A stretch of 37,108 nt of DNA from an uncultured Oscillospiraceae bacterium (GCA_947629795.1 CANRFC010000029.1:1-37108); one strand, 5' to 3'. Shown: positions 14,777 through 24,369, counted from the first letter of the stretch. Program-made: numbers and translations. Notes: a model not told the origin generated them from the letters alone.

Positions 14777-15028
14777 AAAAAAACAGAGCCTCCCTTTTTT
14801 GATGGATGGCTCTATTGTATCCATATTTGGCGTATGGTGAGAAAATTCTTTTTCAGGAGCAGGGGACAGGGATGCCCCGCTCCGGCTCCCCGCCCCCGGC
14901 ACAGCGCACCCCGCGGCCCGCCCGTTCCGGCGCCGTGCAGGCGCCCTCGAAGGCAATGCTCCGGCCTGGGAACAGCCAGCCGCACCCGGGTCCTCCTGGG
15001 GCGGCTGCCGGTCGATCCGTGTTCCGTT

Positions 15029-16300
15029 TCACAGCGCGATCTTCAGGTGGAACCAGCCGTCCCTGGTCTCGTAGACACAGCAGGCGTCGTGCTTTTCGCA
15101 GAAGGCGGCGATGCTGCGGGTGCCGATGCCGTGGCCGGGCGTCTGGGCCAGGGGCAGCCCGTGCTCGTCAAAGCGGAGCGGCCCCCGATAGGGGTTGGCG
15201 ATCTCAAACATGAGGGAGGGGTGGCTGATGCAGGTGCACACCAGCTCCCGCTGTCCCTCCGGGAGGGAAGCGCAGGCGTGGATGGCGTTTTCCAGGGCAT
15301 TGGCGAACACGGTGGAGAGCTCCGCGGCGTCCACAGGCAGCTCCTCCGGGAGGGAGAGCCTGGCCCTGACGCGGATCTTCCGGGCCTCGGCCTGGGCGAA
15401 GTAGGCGGAAAAGACCGCGTCCAGCAGGGGATTTTCGCACCACTTTTCCGGCCTTGTATACTCGACCTCCCCCTGAAGGGTGTGGATATAGGCCAGGGTG
15501 GACTCCATCTCGCCGCGCCGGAGCATATCCTCCACGGTGAGGAGCTTATGCCGCAGGTCGTGGCGTTCGATGCGGACGGACTCCTCGGCGGCCCGGGCGG
15601 CGCCGATCCGGCTCTCCAGACCGGAGACCTGGGCAGAGAGCAGATCCTGCCGGTTCCGGGCCTCATAGTAGAGCATCTGGCGGTGGAGGGAGCCCAGGAT
15701 GGCGAGATAGGTGATGGGCATAAGGAGGAGCATCAGCAGGGCCCGCACCAGCTCCTGCCTGTCCTCAAAGGGCACGTCCACGGGGAGAGAGGTGGTCAGC
15801 AGGAGCAGATAGAACAGGGCGGCGATGACGGTGATGGTCCACCACCCGCCGGGAAGACTGTCCTGGAGCTCCAGATAGGGCCGGCGGAGCTTTTTCCACA
15901 GCAGGAGCCCGAACAGGGGCAGCAGGATCAGCCGGGAGAGGAAGAGCACCACATAGGTCCCGCCGCACAGCCGGTCCAGCAGGTTGGTCACCTGCATCAG
16001 CCAGATGCACACGGTGTCGCTGAGGCAGAAGGTGAAGAAGAACCGCCCGTCCCGGTATTTGGAGAGCAGATAAAACAGCACCAGGGAGGGGAGGGTGCAG
16101 GTAAAGAGGGTCACCGGCATCAGATAGGGCTCCCCCAGAAGGGCGAACAGAGTCAGCCCGATGGGCAGCAGCACCGCCGCGATGGCAAAAATGGTGAGCC
16201 AGGTCCGCCGGGGCGGATACTTAGAGCGGAAGAGCAGGGCGAAGACCACCGCCGAGAAGAACAGGGAGAGAAACGCCGAAATATCCCGCAGAAGCGTCAT
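15029..16300 (-). CDS. GHKL-domain sensor histidine kinase
   Basis: Membrane histidine kinase of 423 residues of the AgrC-like type. About six membrane segments in residues 8-205 form the sensor. A dimerisation coiled coil follows, with the phospho-acceptor box RHDLRHKL (His247), and then a GHKL ATPase domain with N-box NALENAI (334-340) and G-box GHGIGTRSI (389-397). The ATG overlaps the stop of the response regulator gene (ATGA), so the pair is translated together, and GGAGGGG sits upstream. Its signal is unknown; there is no AgrD-type peptide or AgrB protease gene nearby. The downstream neighbours on the same strand are the recombinase and the surface operon. Confidence 0.93.
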   Translation of the reverse strand: MTLLRDISAFLSLFFSAVVFALLFRSKYPPRRTWLTIFAIAAVLLPIGLTLFALLGEPYLMPVTLFTCTLPSLVLFYLLSKYRDGRFFFTFCLSDTVCIWLMQVTNLLDRLCGGTYVVLFLSRLILLPLFGLLLWKKLRRPYLELQDSLPGGWWTITVIAALFYLLLLTTSLPVDVPFEDRQELVRALLMLLLMPITYLAILGSLHRQMLYYEARNRQDLLSAQVSGLESRIGAARAAEESVRIERHDLRHKLLTVEDMLRRGEMESTLAYIHTLQGEVEYTRPEKWCENPLLDAVFSAYFAQAEARKIRVRARLSLPEELPVDAAELSTVFANALENAIHACASLPEGQRELVCTCISHPSLMFEIANPYRGPLRFDEHGLPLAQTPGHGIGTRSIAAFCEKHDACCVYETRDGWFHLKIAL

Positions 16301-17037
16301 AGCTCCCCTCCTCCCAGCCAGTAGTCCATCCAGGCGCGCTTCAGTTCAACAAAGGCCGACCGGGACACCGGCACCCAAGTGCCGGAATCCAGCAGGACGC
16401 CGCCCTTTTCCACGCTCCTCACATGATGGAGCCCCAGAACAAAGCTGGCCCCGCAGGGGGCAAACCGTCCGTCCGCGAGCAGTCCCGCCAGCTCCTCCCG
16501 GAAAGAGCCCCGGATGGTGCGGCTGTCCACAGCCTCCCCGCCGGTGAGGTAATACCGCATGGACCGGTCCACCCGCTCCACGTACAGAATGTCGCTGAGG
16601 GGCACCGAGCGCAGACCGGCGGGGGTGTTGACGATGGTGGCCTGGCTCCTGCGCTTTTGCAGGACTTTTACCGCCCGCTCCAGCACCGGGAAGAGCTGCT
16701 CCTCCCTTACCGGCTTCAGAAGATAGAAAAAGGCCTGGGTGAGGTAGCTGTCCACAGCGTAGTCGGGGGAGGAGGTGAGGTAGATGATCTCGCCGTCCCG
16801 CCCCAGCCGGCGGATGGCCTTGCCCGTCTCGATGCCGTTGAGCCCCGGCATAAGCACATCAAGAAGGTAGAGGTCGAAGTCCGCTCCCTGCTCCAGGGCG
16901 CTCACCAGCTCCTCTCCGCCGGAAAAGGAGGTCAGGCCGGCGGTGACCTCCGGCCTCTGGGCAAAAAACGCCTTCAAAAGCTCTGCCGCCCGGGCCAGCT
17001 CGGCGGCGTCATCATCGCAGACCGCGACCTTGAGCAT
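16297..17037 (-). CDS. LytTR-family response regulator
   Basis: Cytoplasmic transcription factor of 246 residues. The receiver domain (1-120) has the acidic pocket CDDD (7-10), phospho-acceptor Asp60 (LLDVLMPGLNG), Thr/Ser at 88-90 and Lys108. A LytTR DNA-binding domain follows (about 133-236), with YVERVDRSMRYYL and the ASFVLGLHHV segment. Such regulators usually bind paired ~9-bp direct repeats about two helical turns apart. The start at 17037 has AGGAGATGGAG upstream; a longer frame from 17151 would read through the promoter. It is the first gene of a two-gene unit with the kinase. Targets may include the surface operon downstream, but I found no convincing paired sites there. Confidence 0.93.
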   Translation of the reverse strand: MLKVAVCDDDAAELARAAELLKAFFAQRPEVTAGLTSFSGGEELVSALEQGADFDLYLLDVLMPGLNGIETGKAIRRLGRDGEIIYLTSSPDYAVDSYLTQAFFYLLKPVREEQLFPVLERAVKVLQKRRSQATIVNTPAGLRSVPLSDILYVERVDRSMRYYLTGGEAVDSRTIRGSFREELAGLLADGRFAPCGASFVLGLHHVRSVEKGGVLLDSGTWVPVSRSAFVELKRAWMDYWLGGGEL

Positions 17038-17121
17038 CTCTCCATCTCCTCTGTTTCCGGCCTTGGGGTCCTGACGCAAAACGTCCTGCACAGGATCCGA
17101 GATCGCCTCTGTTCTGTCAAA

Positions 17122-17151
17122 ATGGTAGCATATGACCGCCCGCGCTGTCAA
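17122..17151 (-). promoter_or_regulatory. Promoter of the two-component operon
   Basis: On the minus strand, TTGACA (17151-17146), an 18-bp spacer and TACCAT (17127-17122) with an extended -10 TGC. A second TTGACA at 17120-17115 has no good -10 partner. The predicted start lies about 80 nt before the regulator ATG. Confidence 0.45.
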
Positions 17152-17268
17152 GGCCGCTCCATGGTCCGGAGGTGCGATCCACGCAGGATCCGTGACATTT
17201 CACGCAGCACCTCCCCGAAGGAGGGGCCGTCCCAAAGGGCGGCGGAGGAACAAAATCCCCCGCTGCTC

Positions 17269-17297
17269 TTCAATTTTACCCTCCATTATGCTATAAT
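17269..17297 (+). promoter_or_regulatory. Promoter of addB
   Basis: Perfect -10 TATAAT (17292-17297) with extended TGC before it. The -35 (TTCAAT, 17269-17274, 17-bp spacer) is weak, as is common with extended -10 promoters. It lies 37 bp upstream of the addB ATG. Confidence 0.6.
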
Positions 17298-17334
17298 CTC
17301 CCTGAACAGAGTTCCAGGAAAGGGGGGACCGGGC

Positions 17335-20300
17335 ATGTTGAAGCTGATCCTGGGCCGGGCCGGTGTCGGCAAGACCCAGGCTCTTCTGCGCGCCATCACC
17401 CAGAGCGGGGGAGCGCGCCCCGCCTTGCTCATCGTCCCCGAGCAGCACTCCCACGATGCCGAGCGGGCCCTGTGCGCCGCCGGTGGCCCCCAGGTGAGCC
17501 TGTACGCCGAGGTCCTCTCCTTCACCCGTCTGGCCAGCCGGGTCTTCTCCATGACCGGCGGCCTGGCCGAGCCCACCCTGGACGCCGGGGGCCGGCTCCT
17601 GCTCATGGACCTGGCCCTCAAGCAGGTCCAGGACCGGCTGAAGCTCTACGCCCGCCCCTCCCGGAAGCCCCAGTTTTTGAGCCGCCTGGCCGCCACGGTG
17701 GACGAGTGCAAGTCCGCCGGCATCACCCCGGACAAGCTGCTCCGGGTCTCGGAGGAGACCCAGGGGGAGACCGCCGACAAGCTCTGGGACCTCTCCCTTA
17801 TCTGCGGCGCCTACGACGCCCTCACCGCCGCCCGGGGTGCCGACCCCAGGGACCGGCTGACCAAGCTGGCCGCGGCCCTGGGGTCCAGCGGCTGGGCCCG
17901 GGGCCGGGATGTGTACCTGGACTGCTTCACCGACCTGACCCACCAGGAGCGGCTGGTGCTGGAGCAGCTCCTGACCCAGGCCCACTCGGTCACCGTGGCC
18001 CTGACCTGCGACAGCCTCCAAGGTGAGGAGGAGGTCTTTGCCCCGGCCAGAAGGACCGCCGCCCAGCTCCTGGACCTGGCCCGGCGGGCCGGGGTGGAGG
18101 CCGAGGTGGAGGTCCGCCTGCCCCCGGCGTCCGCCGCCGGCGGACAGGCCGCCACCACGTCCAAAACGGGGGTGTCGGAGCCCTGGTGGGGACCTTTTTC
18201 GGGGGGAAGCGTGGAAATTTTCCGGGCCAGGACCCCCTTTTCCGAGGTGGAGCGGGCCGCCGGAGAAATTGTACGCCTGGTGCGGACAAACCCGGGAACC
18301 CTTCGCTGGCGGGACATCCAGGTCACTGCCCGGAGCCTGGAGGGGACCTACGGCCCCCTCATCTCCCTGATCTTCCCCCGGTACGGTATCCCGGTCTTTC
18401 TCTCCAAAATGGACGATATTCTGCAAAAACCGGTGCTTTTGCTGGTGGTTTCCGCCCTGGATGTTGTGGCAAACGGCTACCGCTACGAGGACGTCTTCCG
18501 CCTGCTCAAGACCGGCCTGGCCGGCCTATCCCTCGAAGAAGTTGACGAATTGGAGAATTATGCCCTGAAATGGGACATTAAGGGCTCAAAATGGACACAA
18601 AAGTCTCCCTGGACCATGCACCCCGAGGGCTTCGGCCTGCCCTGGACCGACGACCACCGCGCCTGGGTGGAGCGGCTGGATGCCTTGCGGCGCAAGGTCT
18701 CCCAGCCCCTGGAGCTCCTGCGGAAGACCGGGGACAAGACCGCCGCCGGCCTGTGCCTGGCCCTCTACAACTACCTGGAGGCCATCGGCCTGCCCCGGCG
18801 GCTCAAGGAGCGCTCCGGGGAGCTCCAGGCCCTGGGGGAGGGGGCCCTGGCCCAGGAGTACGGCCAGCTCTGGGATATCCTCTGCGCCGCCCTGGAGCAG
18901 TGCGCCGACCTGCTGGGAGACACCCCCATGGACTGGGAGGAGTTCCCCCGGCTGATGAAGCTCATCCTGTCCCAGTACAGCGTGGGGGCCATCCCCGCCT
19001 CCCTGGACCAGGTCACCGCCGGGGACATGCCCCGCCTGGCCCACAAGCACTGTAAAGTCCTTTTCCTTCTCGGCGCTGACGACGGACAGCTTCCCGCCGC
19101 CGCCCCCTCGCCGGGGCTGCTGGCCGACGCCGACCGGGAGATCCTGGCCCGGTTCGGCCTGGAGAGCGCCCCTCAGCTCACCGACAAGCTCTGGCGGGAG
19201 CAGACCATCGCCTACGAGACCTGCTCTCTGCCCACCCTACGGCTGGTGGTCAGCTACCCCGCCGTGGACGCGGAGGGCGGGGAGTGCCGGCCCTCCTTCC
19301 TCATCCGGCAGCTCCGGGTTGCCTGCCCCGGGGTGGGGATCACCGACGAGGCCGGGGCGGGGGAGGACTACCGCCTCATGGCCCCCCGGCCCGCCCTGGC
19401 CCTGGCCGGACGGGAGAGGGCGGCGGGGGAGGCTCTGCGCTCCCTGCCCGACTATGCCCCCCTTATGGAGCGCCTGGACCGGGCCGCCGGGATGGAGCGG
19501 GGGAGCCTGACCCGCCCGGCGGTGGAGGCCCTCTACGGCCGGCGGGTGCCCATGTCTGCCTCCCGGATGGACAAGTACCGCTCCTGCCACTTCTCCTACT
19601 TCATGGAGTTCGGCCTGAAGGCCAGGCCCCGGAAGAGCGCGGGGTTCCGGGCCCCGGAGTACGGCACCTTCGTCCACTACGTCCTGGAGCACATCCTTCA
19701 GGAGCGCCGGCGGGGGGATGTGCCCACCCGGGCCCAGGTCGCCGCAGTCATCCGCCGCTATGTGGAGGAGGAATTGGGGGGCCTGGAAAACGAGACCCCC
19801 CGCTTCCGCTACCTTTTCGACCGCCTGCAGAAGTCGGTCTACGCCGTGGTGGAGAACGTCTGCCAGGAGCTGGACAGCTCGGAATTTGAGCCCATGGCCT
19901 TCGAGCTGGGCTTTGGCAAGGGGAAGGCCCTTCCCCCGGTGGAGTTCACCGCAGACGGTCTCACCGTGTCGGTCTCGGGCTTCGTGGACCGGGTGGACGG
20001 CTGGGTCCGGGGGGACAAGCTCTACCTCCGGGTGGTGGACTACAAGACCGGCCGGAAGTCCTTTGACCTCACCGACGTGTGGAACGGCCTGGGCCTTCAG
20101 ATGCTCCTCTACCTCTTCACCCTGAAGGAAGAGGGGAAGGCCCTCTTCGGCGGAAAGGAGATCGTCCCCGCGGGGGTCCTCTACCTCCCCGCCCGGGACG
20201 CGGTGATCTCAGGCAGCCGCACCATGACCGAGGAGGCCCGCCGGGCCAAGGTGGACGACGAGCTGCGCCGGAAGGGCCTGGTGCTGGACGACCCCGCCGT

Positions 20301-20658
20301 TCTGGAGGCCATGGAGGGCGGGGAGGGCGCCCCCCGGTTCCTCCCGGTGAAGCTGACCAAGGCCGGGACCTTTACCGGCGACGCCCTGGTGTCCGCCGAG
20401 CGGCTGGGCCGGCTGGAAAAGCACACCCTCCGCATCCTCCGGGACGTGGCCGCCGAGCTCTCGGCGGGGAACATCGCCGCCGACCCCTTCTGGAAGGGCC
20501 CCCGGGAGAACGCCTGCCGCTTCTGCGATTACGCCGCCGCCTGCCAGTTCCGGGAGGGCCAGGGGGGCGACCGCCGCCGGTGGTTCCCCAGTGTGAAGGC
20601 CCCCGAGTTCTGGGCGGGGCTGGAGGGGAGAGAGTCCCCGGAGGAGAGCGGAGAGTAA
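17335..20658 (+). CDS. addB: ATP-dependent helicase/deoxyribonuclease subunit B
   Basis: Subunit B of the AddAB helicase-nuclease, which resects double-strand breaks up to a Chi-like site for RecA-dependent repair. It has 1107 residues, close to the usual length. The N-terminal Walker A is GRAGVGKT (7-14), followed by an inactivated-helicase core. The C-terminal RecB-like nuclease has VVDYKTG (about residue 900), and an iron-sulphur cluster staple is made by one cysteine in YRSCHFSYF (about 750) and three in CRFCDYAAAC (about 1060). The ATG at 17335 follows AGGAAAGGGGGG and an extended -10 promoter; a much longer in-frame start would overlap the divergent regulator gene. addA follows after 33 bp in the same operon. 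Confidence 0.96.
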   Translation: MLKLILGRAGVGKTQALLRAITQSGGARPALLIVPEQHSHDAERALCAAGGPQVSLYAEVLSFTRLASRVFSMTGGLAEPTLDAGGRLLLMDLALKQVQDRLKLYARPSRKPQFLSRLAATVDECKSAGITPDKLLRVSEETQGETADKLWDLSLICGAYDALTAARGADPRDRLTKLAAALGSSGWARGRDVYLDCFTDLTHQERLVLEQLLTQAHSVTVALTCDSLQGEEEVFAPARRTAAQLLDLARRAGVEAEVEVRLPPASAAGGQAATTSKTGVSEPWWGPFSGGSVEIFRARTPFSEVERAAGEIVRLVRTNPGTLRWRDIQVTARSLEGTYGPLISLIFPRYGIPVFLSKMDDILQKPVLLLVVSALDVVANGYRYEDVFRLLKTGLAGLSLEEVDELENYALKWDIKGSKWTQKSPWTMHPEGFGLPWTDDHRAWVERLDALRRKVSQPLELLRKTGDKTAAGLCLALYNYLEAIGLPRRLKERSGELQALGEGALAQEYGQLWDILCAALEQCADLLGDTPMDWEEFPRLMKLILSQYSVGAIPASLDQVTAGDMPRLAHKHCKVLFLLGADDGQLPAAAPSPGLLADADREILARFGLESAPQLTDKLWREQTIAYETCSLPTLRLVVSYPAVDAEGGECRPSFLIRQLRVACPGVGITDEAGAGEDYRLMAPRPALALAGRERAAGEALRSLPDYAPLMERLDRAAGMERGSLTRPAVEALYGRRVPMSASRMDKYRSCHFSYFMEFGLKARPRKSAGFRAPEYGTFVHYVLEHILQERRRGDVPTRAQVAAVIRRYVEEELGGLENETPRFRYLFDRLQKSVYAVVENVCQELDSSEFEPMAFELGFGKGKALPPVEFTADGLTVSVSGFVDRVDGWVRGDKLYLRVVDYKTGRKSFDLTDVWNGLGLQMLLYLFTLKEEGKALFGGKEIVPAGVLYLPARDAVISGSRTMTEEARRAKVDDELRRKGLVLDDPAVLEAMEGGEGAPRFLPVKLTKAGTFTGDALVSAERLGRLEKHTLRILRDVAAELSAGNIAADPFWKGPRENACRFCDYAAACQFREGQGGDRRRWFPSVKAPEFWAGLEGRESPEESGE

Positions 20659-20691
20659 CGAAACAAAAACCAAGGGAAAGGGGGCCTTTCC

Positions 20692-23600
20692 ATGGCCTTC
20701 CGGCTCACAGAGGAACAATACGCCGCCGTCCACGACAGGGAGGGCGCCCTTCTGGTGTCCGCCGCCGCCGGCTCGGGAAAGACCCGGGTGCTGGTGGAGC
20801 GGCTGCTGGACCGGGTGGAGGAGGGGGCGGACATCGACCGCTTCCTGGTCATCACCTTCACCAAGGCCGCCGCCGCCGAGCTGCGGAGCCGCATCGTGGA
20901 GGAGCTCTCCCGCCGCATGGCCGACGCCCCGGGGGACGCCTTCCTCCGCCGCCAGGCCACCCTGGTCTACAAGGCCCAGATCTCCACCATCGACGCCTTC
21001 TGCACCCAATTCCTCCGGGAGGAGGGCCACCGGCTGGACCTGGACCACGACTTCCGCCTGTGCGACGAGGCCGAGAGCCAGATCCTCCAGAACGAGGCCC
21101 TTGCCGCCGTGCTGGACGGGCGGTATGAGCACGTGGCCGAAAACCCGGACTTTGCCTTCCTGGTGGACACCATGTCGGCGGGGCGGGACGACTCCCGGCT
21201 GGAGCAGATCGCCCTGGACATCCGGGGCCGCATCCAGAGCTACCCCGACCCCGGCCGCTGGCTGGACGCCCAGGAGGAGACCTTTGCCCTGACGGGAGTG
21301 ACCGACGCCGGGGCGACCCCCTGGGGGGCGCTCCTCCTCTCTGACGCCGCCCGTCTGGCGGACTACTGGGCCCGCCGCCTGGGGGAGGCCGCCGAGCTGT
21401 GTACCGGGGACGACAAGCTGGTCAAAGCCTATGTCCCCGCCCTGGAGACGGCTCAGGCCACCCTCCGGAGCCTGGAGGCTGCCTGTTCCCGGGGTTGGGA
21501 CGCCGCCCGGGCCGCCCTGGAAGAGGTGGCCTTTCCCCGGTTCGGAACGGTCCGCGGCGCCGAGGACCCCCAGGCCCAGGAGCGGGTGAAGGCCCTGTGG
21601 GACCGGTGCAAAAAGCGGGTCAAAAAGCTGGAGGACCTCCTGGCCGACGACAGCGCCGGCCTTCTGGAGGACATGCGCGCCGTCTACCCCGCCATCCGGG
21701 CCCTCTTCGCCCTGGTGCGGGACTTTGAGGGGGAGTACGCCAAGGAGAAGGCCCGCCGTGGGGTGCTGGACTTCTCCGACCTGGAGCACATGACCGCCCG
21801 GCTTTTGTGGGAGGGGGAGGAGCCCTCGTCGGTGGCCAAGCGCTGGGCGGAGCGGTTCGACGAGGTGATGGTGGACGAGTACCAGGACACCAACGCCGTG
21901 CAGAACGCCATCTTCGACGCCCTGACCCTGGGGGGACAAAACCTCTTCATGGTGGGGGATGTGAAGCAATCCATCTACCGCTTCCGCCTGGCCGACCCCA
22001 CCATCTTCCTGGAGAAATACCGCGCCTTCCCGCCCCGGGAGGAGGCGGCGGAGGGGGAGCCCCGGCGGGTGCTCCTGTCCCGGAACTTCCGCTCCCGGCC
22101 CCAGGTGCTGGAGGGGGTCAACGACACCTTCCGGGCCCTGATGAGCCGGGATTTCGGGGAGATGGACTACACCGACGACGAGGCCCTCATCCCCGGCGCC
22201 GCCTTCCCGGACAGTCCCCAGGGGGACTACCGGGTGGAGCTGGACCTGCTGGACGCCTCCCCCCGGGGAGCGGAGCCGGAGGGGGCCGGACCTGAGCGGG
22301 CCGAGCTGGAGGCCCGGTTCGTGGCCCGGCGGGTGGAGGAGCTGCTGCGGGAGGGCTTTCCCGTCTCTGACGGAGCGGGGGGGACCCGCCCCGCCCAGCC
22401 CGGGGACATCGTGCTCCTCATGCGCTCGCCGGGGCCGGTGCTCCACTGGTACGCCGGAGCCCTGGGAGAGCTGGACATCCCCTGGGAGGCCGAGGGAGGG
22501 GAGGACTTCTTCGCCCAGACCGAGATCCAGGTGGCCCTGTCCCTCCTCCAGATCGTGGACAACCCCCGGCAGGACGTGGCCCTCATCGCCGTGCTGCGCT
22601 CGGCGGTGTACGGCTTCTCCGCCGACCGGCTCTCCCAGATCCGCGCCGGAGCCCCCCAGGCCGACTTCTACACCGCCCTCACCCAGGACGGGGGGGAGGA
22701 CGTAAAGGCCTTCCTGGCCGAACTGGCCGGGCTGCGGGAGCGGGCCGGGGAGGAGGGCTGCGAGGCCCTTCTCTGGCGGCTCTTCGACCGCACCAACCTC
22801 CTGGGGGTCTACGGCGCCCTGGACGAGGGGGAGAAGCGCCGGGGCAACCTGCTCACCCTCTCCCAGCTTGCCCGGGACTTTGAGAAGGCGGGGCACAAGG
22901 GGCTCTTCGGCTTCCTCACCTACCTGCGCCGGTTGGAGGAGAGCGGCGGCAGGCTCCAGGCCGCCGCCCACGCCGGGGGCCGGGGGGTGCGCATCCTCTC
23001 CATCCACAAGTCCAAGGGGCTGGAGTTCCCCATCGTCATCCTGGCGGACCTGGCCCACCAGTTCAACCGCGAGGACCAGAAGGCCCCCATGCTCTTCCAG
23101 CCCCGGCTGGGGGTGGGTCCCAAGCGGCTGGACCTGGCGCGGATGGTGGAGTATCCCACCCTGGCCCGGCTGGCCATCGCCCGGCAGATGGACGCCGATA
23201 TGGGGGCGGAGGAGCTGCGGCTGCTGTATGTGGCCATGACCCGGGCCCAGGAAAAGCTCATCCTCTCGGTGGCCCTCACCCGGGGGACGCGGGAGGTGGA
23301 AATGCTTCTATCCGAGGCGGGCCTTCCCGTGGAGCCCCAAGCCCTCATGGGCCGGCAGAGCCCCGGCCAGTGGCTGCTCCTGGCCGCCCTGGCCCGGCCC
23401 GAGGCCGCCTTTTTGTGGAACGGGGCGCTGCCCCCTTACCGGGATGTTACGCTGGACCTCGGCCCCGCCTGGGACATCCGCTGGGAGGACTGTGCAGGCT
23501 GCCTGGAGCCCTCCCGGAGGACCCCGCAGGCGGTCTCTGCCGACGGGGCGGGGGAGGGGATAACGGCGGCGGAGCTGCTGGAGCGGTTCCGCTGGACCTA

Positions 23601-24264
23601 TCCCCACCCGGGGGATGTGGAGGCCCCCTCCAAGCTCACCGCCACCCAGCTCAAGGGCCGGGAGCTGGACATGGAGGCCGCCCAGGACTCCCCCCAGCCC
23701 CCCCGGGAGATGGAGTTCCCCCGGCCCCGGTTCGCCGCCGAGCAGCTGGGCCTCACCCCCACCGAAAAGGGCACCGCCCTCCATCTGGTGATGCAGTACA
23801 TTGACTTCCGAAAATGTACCGGACCGGAGGCCATCCAGGGGGAGATCCACCGCCTGGTGGCGGAAAAGTTCATCACCCCCCAGCAGGGGGAGGCGGTGGA
23901 CGCGGAGAAGATCTACGGCTTCTTTGCCTCCCCTTTGGGGCAGGAGGTCCTGGCCTCTCCCACCCTGCGGCGGGAGTTCAAGTTCTCCATCCTGGCCCCG
24001 GCGGCGGAGTATTTCCCCCAGGCCGGGGCGGGGGAGCAGGTGCTCCTCCAGGGGGTGGTGGACTGCTTCTTCCGGGACGAGAGGGGGATCACGGTCATCG
24101 ACTTCAAGACCGACCGGGTCTATGGCGACAAGCTCCCGGAGCGGGCCGGGGAGTACGCCCCCCAGCTGGGGGCCTACGCCCGGGCCCTGGAGCAGATCAC
24201 CGGCGCTCCCGTGGCGCGGAAGATCCTCTGGTTCTTCTCCGAGGGCCGGGCGGTGGAGCTGTGA
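20692..24264 (+). CDS. addA: ATP-dependent helicase/nuclease subunit A
   Basis: Motor subunit of AddAB, 1190 residues, a UvrD-like superfamily 1A helicase with a C-terminal RecB-family nuclease. In order: Q-motif LTEEQYAAV (5-13), Walker A AAGSGKT (about 25-31), Walker B VDEYQDTN (about 397), GDVKQSIYRFR (about 423), motif V/VI segments SIHKSKGLEFP (about 770) and LLYVAMTRA (about 844), and nuclease motif VIDFKTDRV (about 1135). All hallmark residues are present. The RBS AAGGGGG lies about 9 nt before the ATG. It is co-transcribed with addB. Homologous recombination and break repair are the expected role. Confidence 0.97.
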   Translation: MAFRLTEEQYAAVHDREGALLVSAAAGSGKTRVLVERLLDRVEEGADIDRFLVITFTKAAAAELRSRIVEELSRRMADAPGDAFLRRQATLVYKAQISTIDAFCTQFLREEGHRLDLDHDFRLCDEAESQILQNEALAAVLDGRYEHVAENPDFAFLVDTMSAGRDDSRLEQIALDIRGRIQSYPDPGRWLDAQEETFALTGVTDAGATPWGALLLSDAARLADYWARRLGEAAELCTGDDKLVKAYVPALETAQATLRSLEAACSRGWDAARAALEEVAFPRFGTVRGAEDPQAQERVKALWDRCKKRVKKLEDLLADDSAGLLEDMRAVYPAIRALFALVRDFEGEYAKEKARRGVLDFSDLEHMTARLLWEGEEPSSVAKRWAERFDEVMVDEYQDTNAVQNAIFDALTLGGQNLFMVGDVKQSIYRFRLADPTIFLEKYRAFPPREEAAEGEPRRVLLSRNFRSRPQVLEGVNDTFRALMSRDFGEMDYTDDEALIPGAAFPDSPQGDYRVELDLLDASPRGAEPEGAGPERAELEARFVARRVEELLREGFPVSDGAGGTRPAQPGDIVLLMRSPGPVLHWYAGALGELDIPWEAEGGEDFFAQTEIQVALSLLQIVDNPRQDVALIAVLRSAVYGFSADRLSQIRAGAPQADFYTALTQDGGEDVKAFLAELAGLRERAGEEGCEALLWRLFDRTNLLGVYGALDEGEKRRGNLLTLSQLARDFEKAGHKGLFGFLTYLRRLEESGGRLQAAAHAGGRGVRILSIHKSKGLEFPIVILADLAHQFNREDQKAPMLFQPRLGVGPKRLDLARMVEYPTLARLAIARQMDADMGAEELRLLYVAMTRAQEKLILSVALTRGTREVEMLLSEAGLPVEPQALMGRQSPGQWLLLAALARPEAAFLWNGALPPYRDVTLDLGPAWDIRWEDCAGCLEPSRRTPQAVSADGAGEGITAAELLERFRWTYPHPGDVEAPSKLTATQLKGRELDMEAAQDSPQPPREMEFPRPRFAAEQLGLTPTEKGTALHLVMQYIDFRKCTGPEAIQGEIHRLVAEKFITPQQGEAVDAEKIYGFFASPLGQEVLASPTLRREFKFSILAPAAEYFPQAGAGEQVLLQGVVDCFFRDERGITVIDFKTDRVYGDKLPERAGEYAPQLGAYARALEQITGAPVARKILWFFSEGRAVEL

Positions 24265-24281
24265 GAGCCTGAAAATATCCC

Positions 24282-24331
24282 TTGACATACCTCGGATATC
24301 TATGTATAGTATACATAGATATCCGAGGTAT
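24282..24331 (+). promoter_or_regulatory. Promoter within a 45-bp perfect palindrome (probable PadR operator)
   Basis: Positions 24287-24308 and 24310-24331 are perfect 22-bp inverted repeats around a single G. A promoter is embedded in it: TTGACA (24282-24287), exactly 17 bp, then TATAGT (24305-24310) at the centre of symmetry. The core ATGT-7-ACAT resembles PadR family sites (ATGT, about 8, ACAT). Repressor bound here would cover the -10 and start site. The gene for a PadR regulator is the last of the operon that this promoter serves. Confidence 0.8.
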
Positions 24332-24369
24332 TATTTTTGCGCCCCGGAGGGGCGGCGGAGGTGACAGCC

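Noticed and set aside
2976-14884. Genomic island inserted at tRNA-Ser by the tyrosine recombinase
   Set aside because: The tRNA is intact with its own terminator. The only repeat of its 3' end near the recombinase is 9 bp (CCCGCTCCG, 14876-14884), expected by chance at this GC content.
20209-23058. Minus-strand open frame of 949 codons opposite addB/addA
   Set aside because: Antisense shadow; the plus strand carries all AddA helicase motifs.
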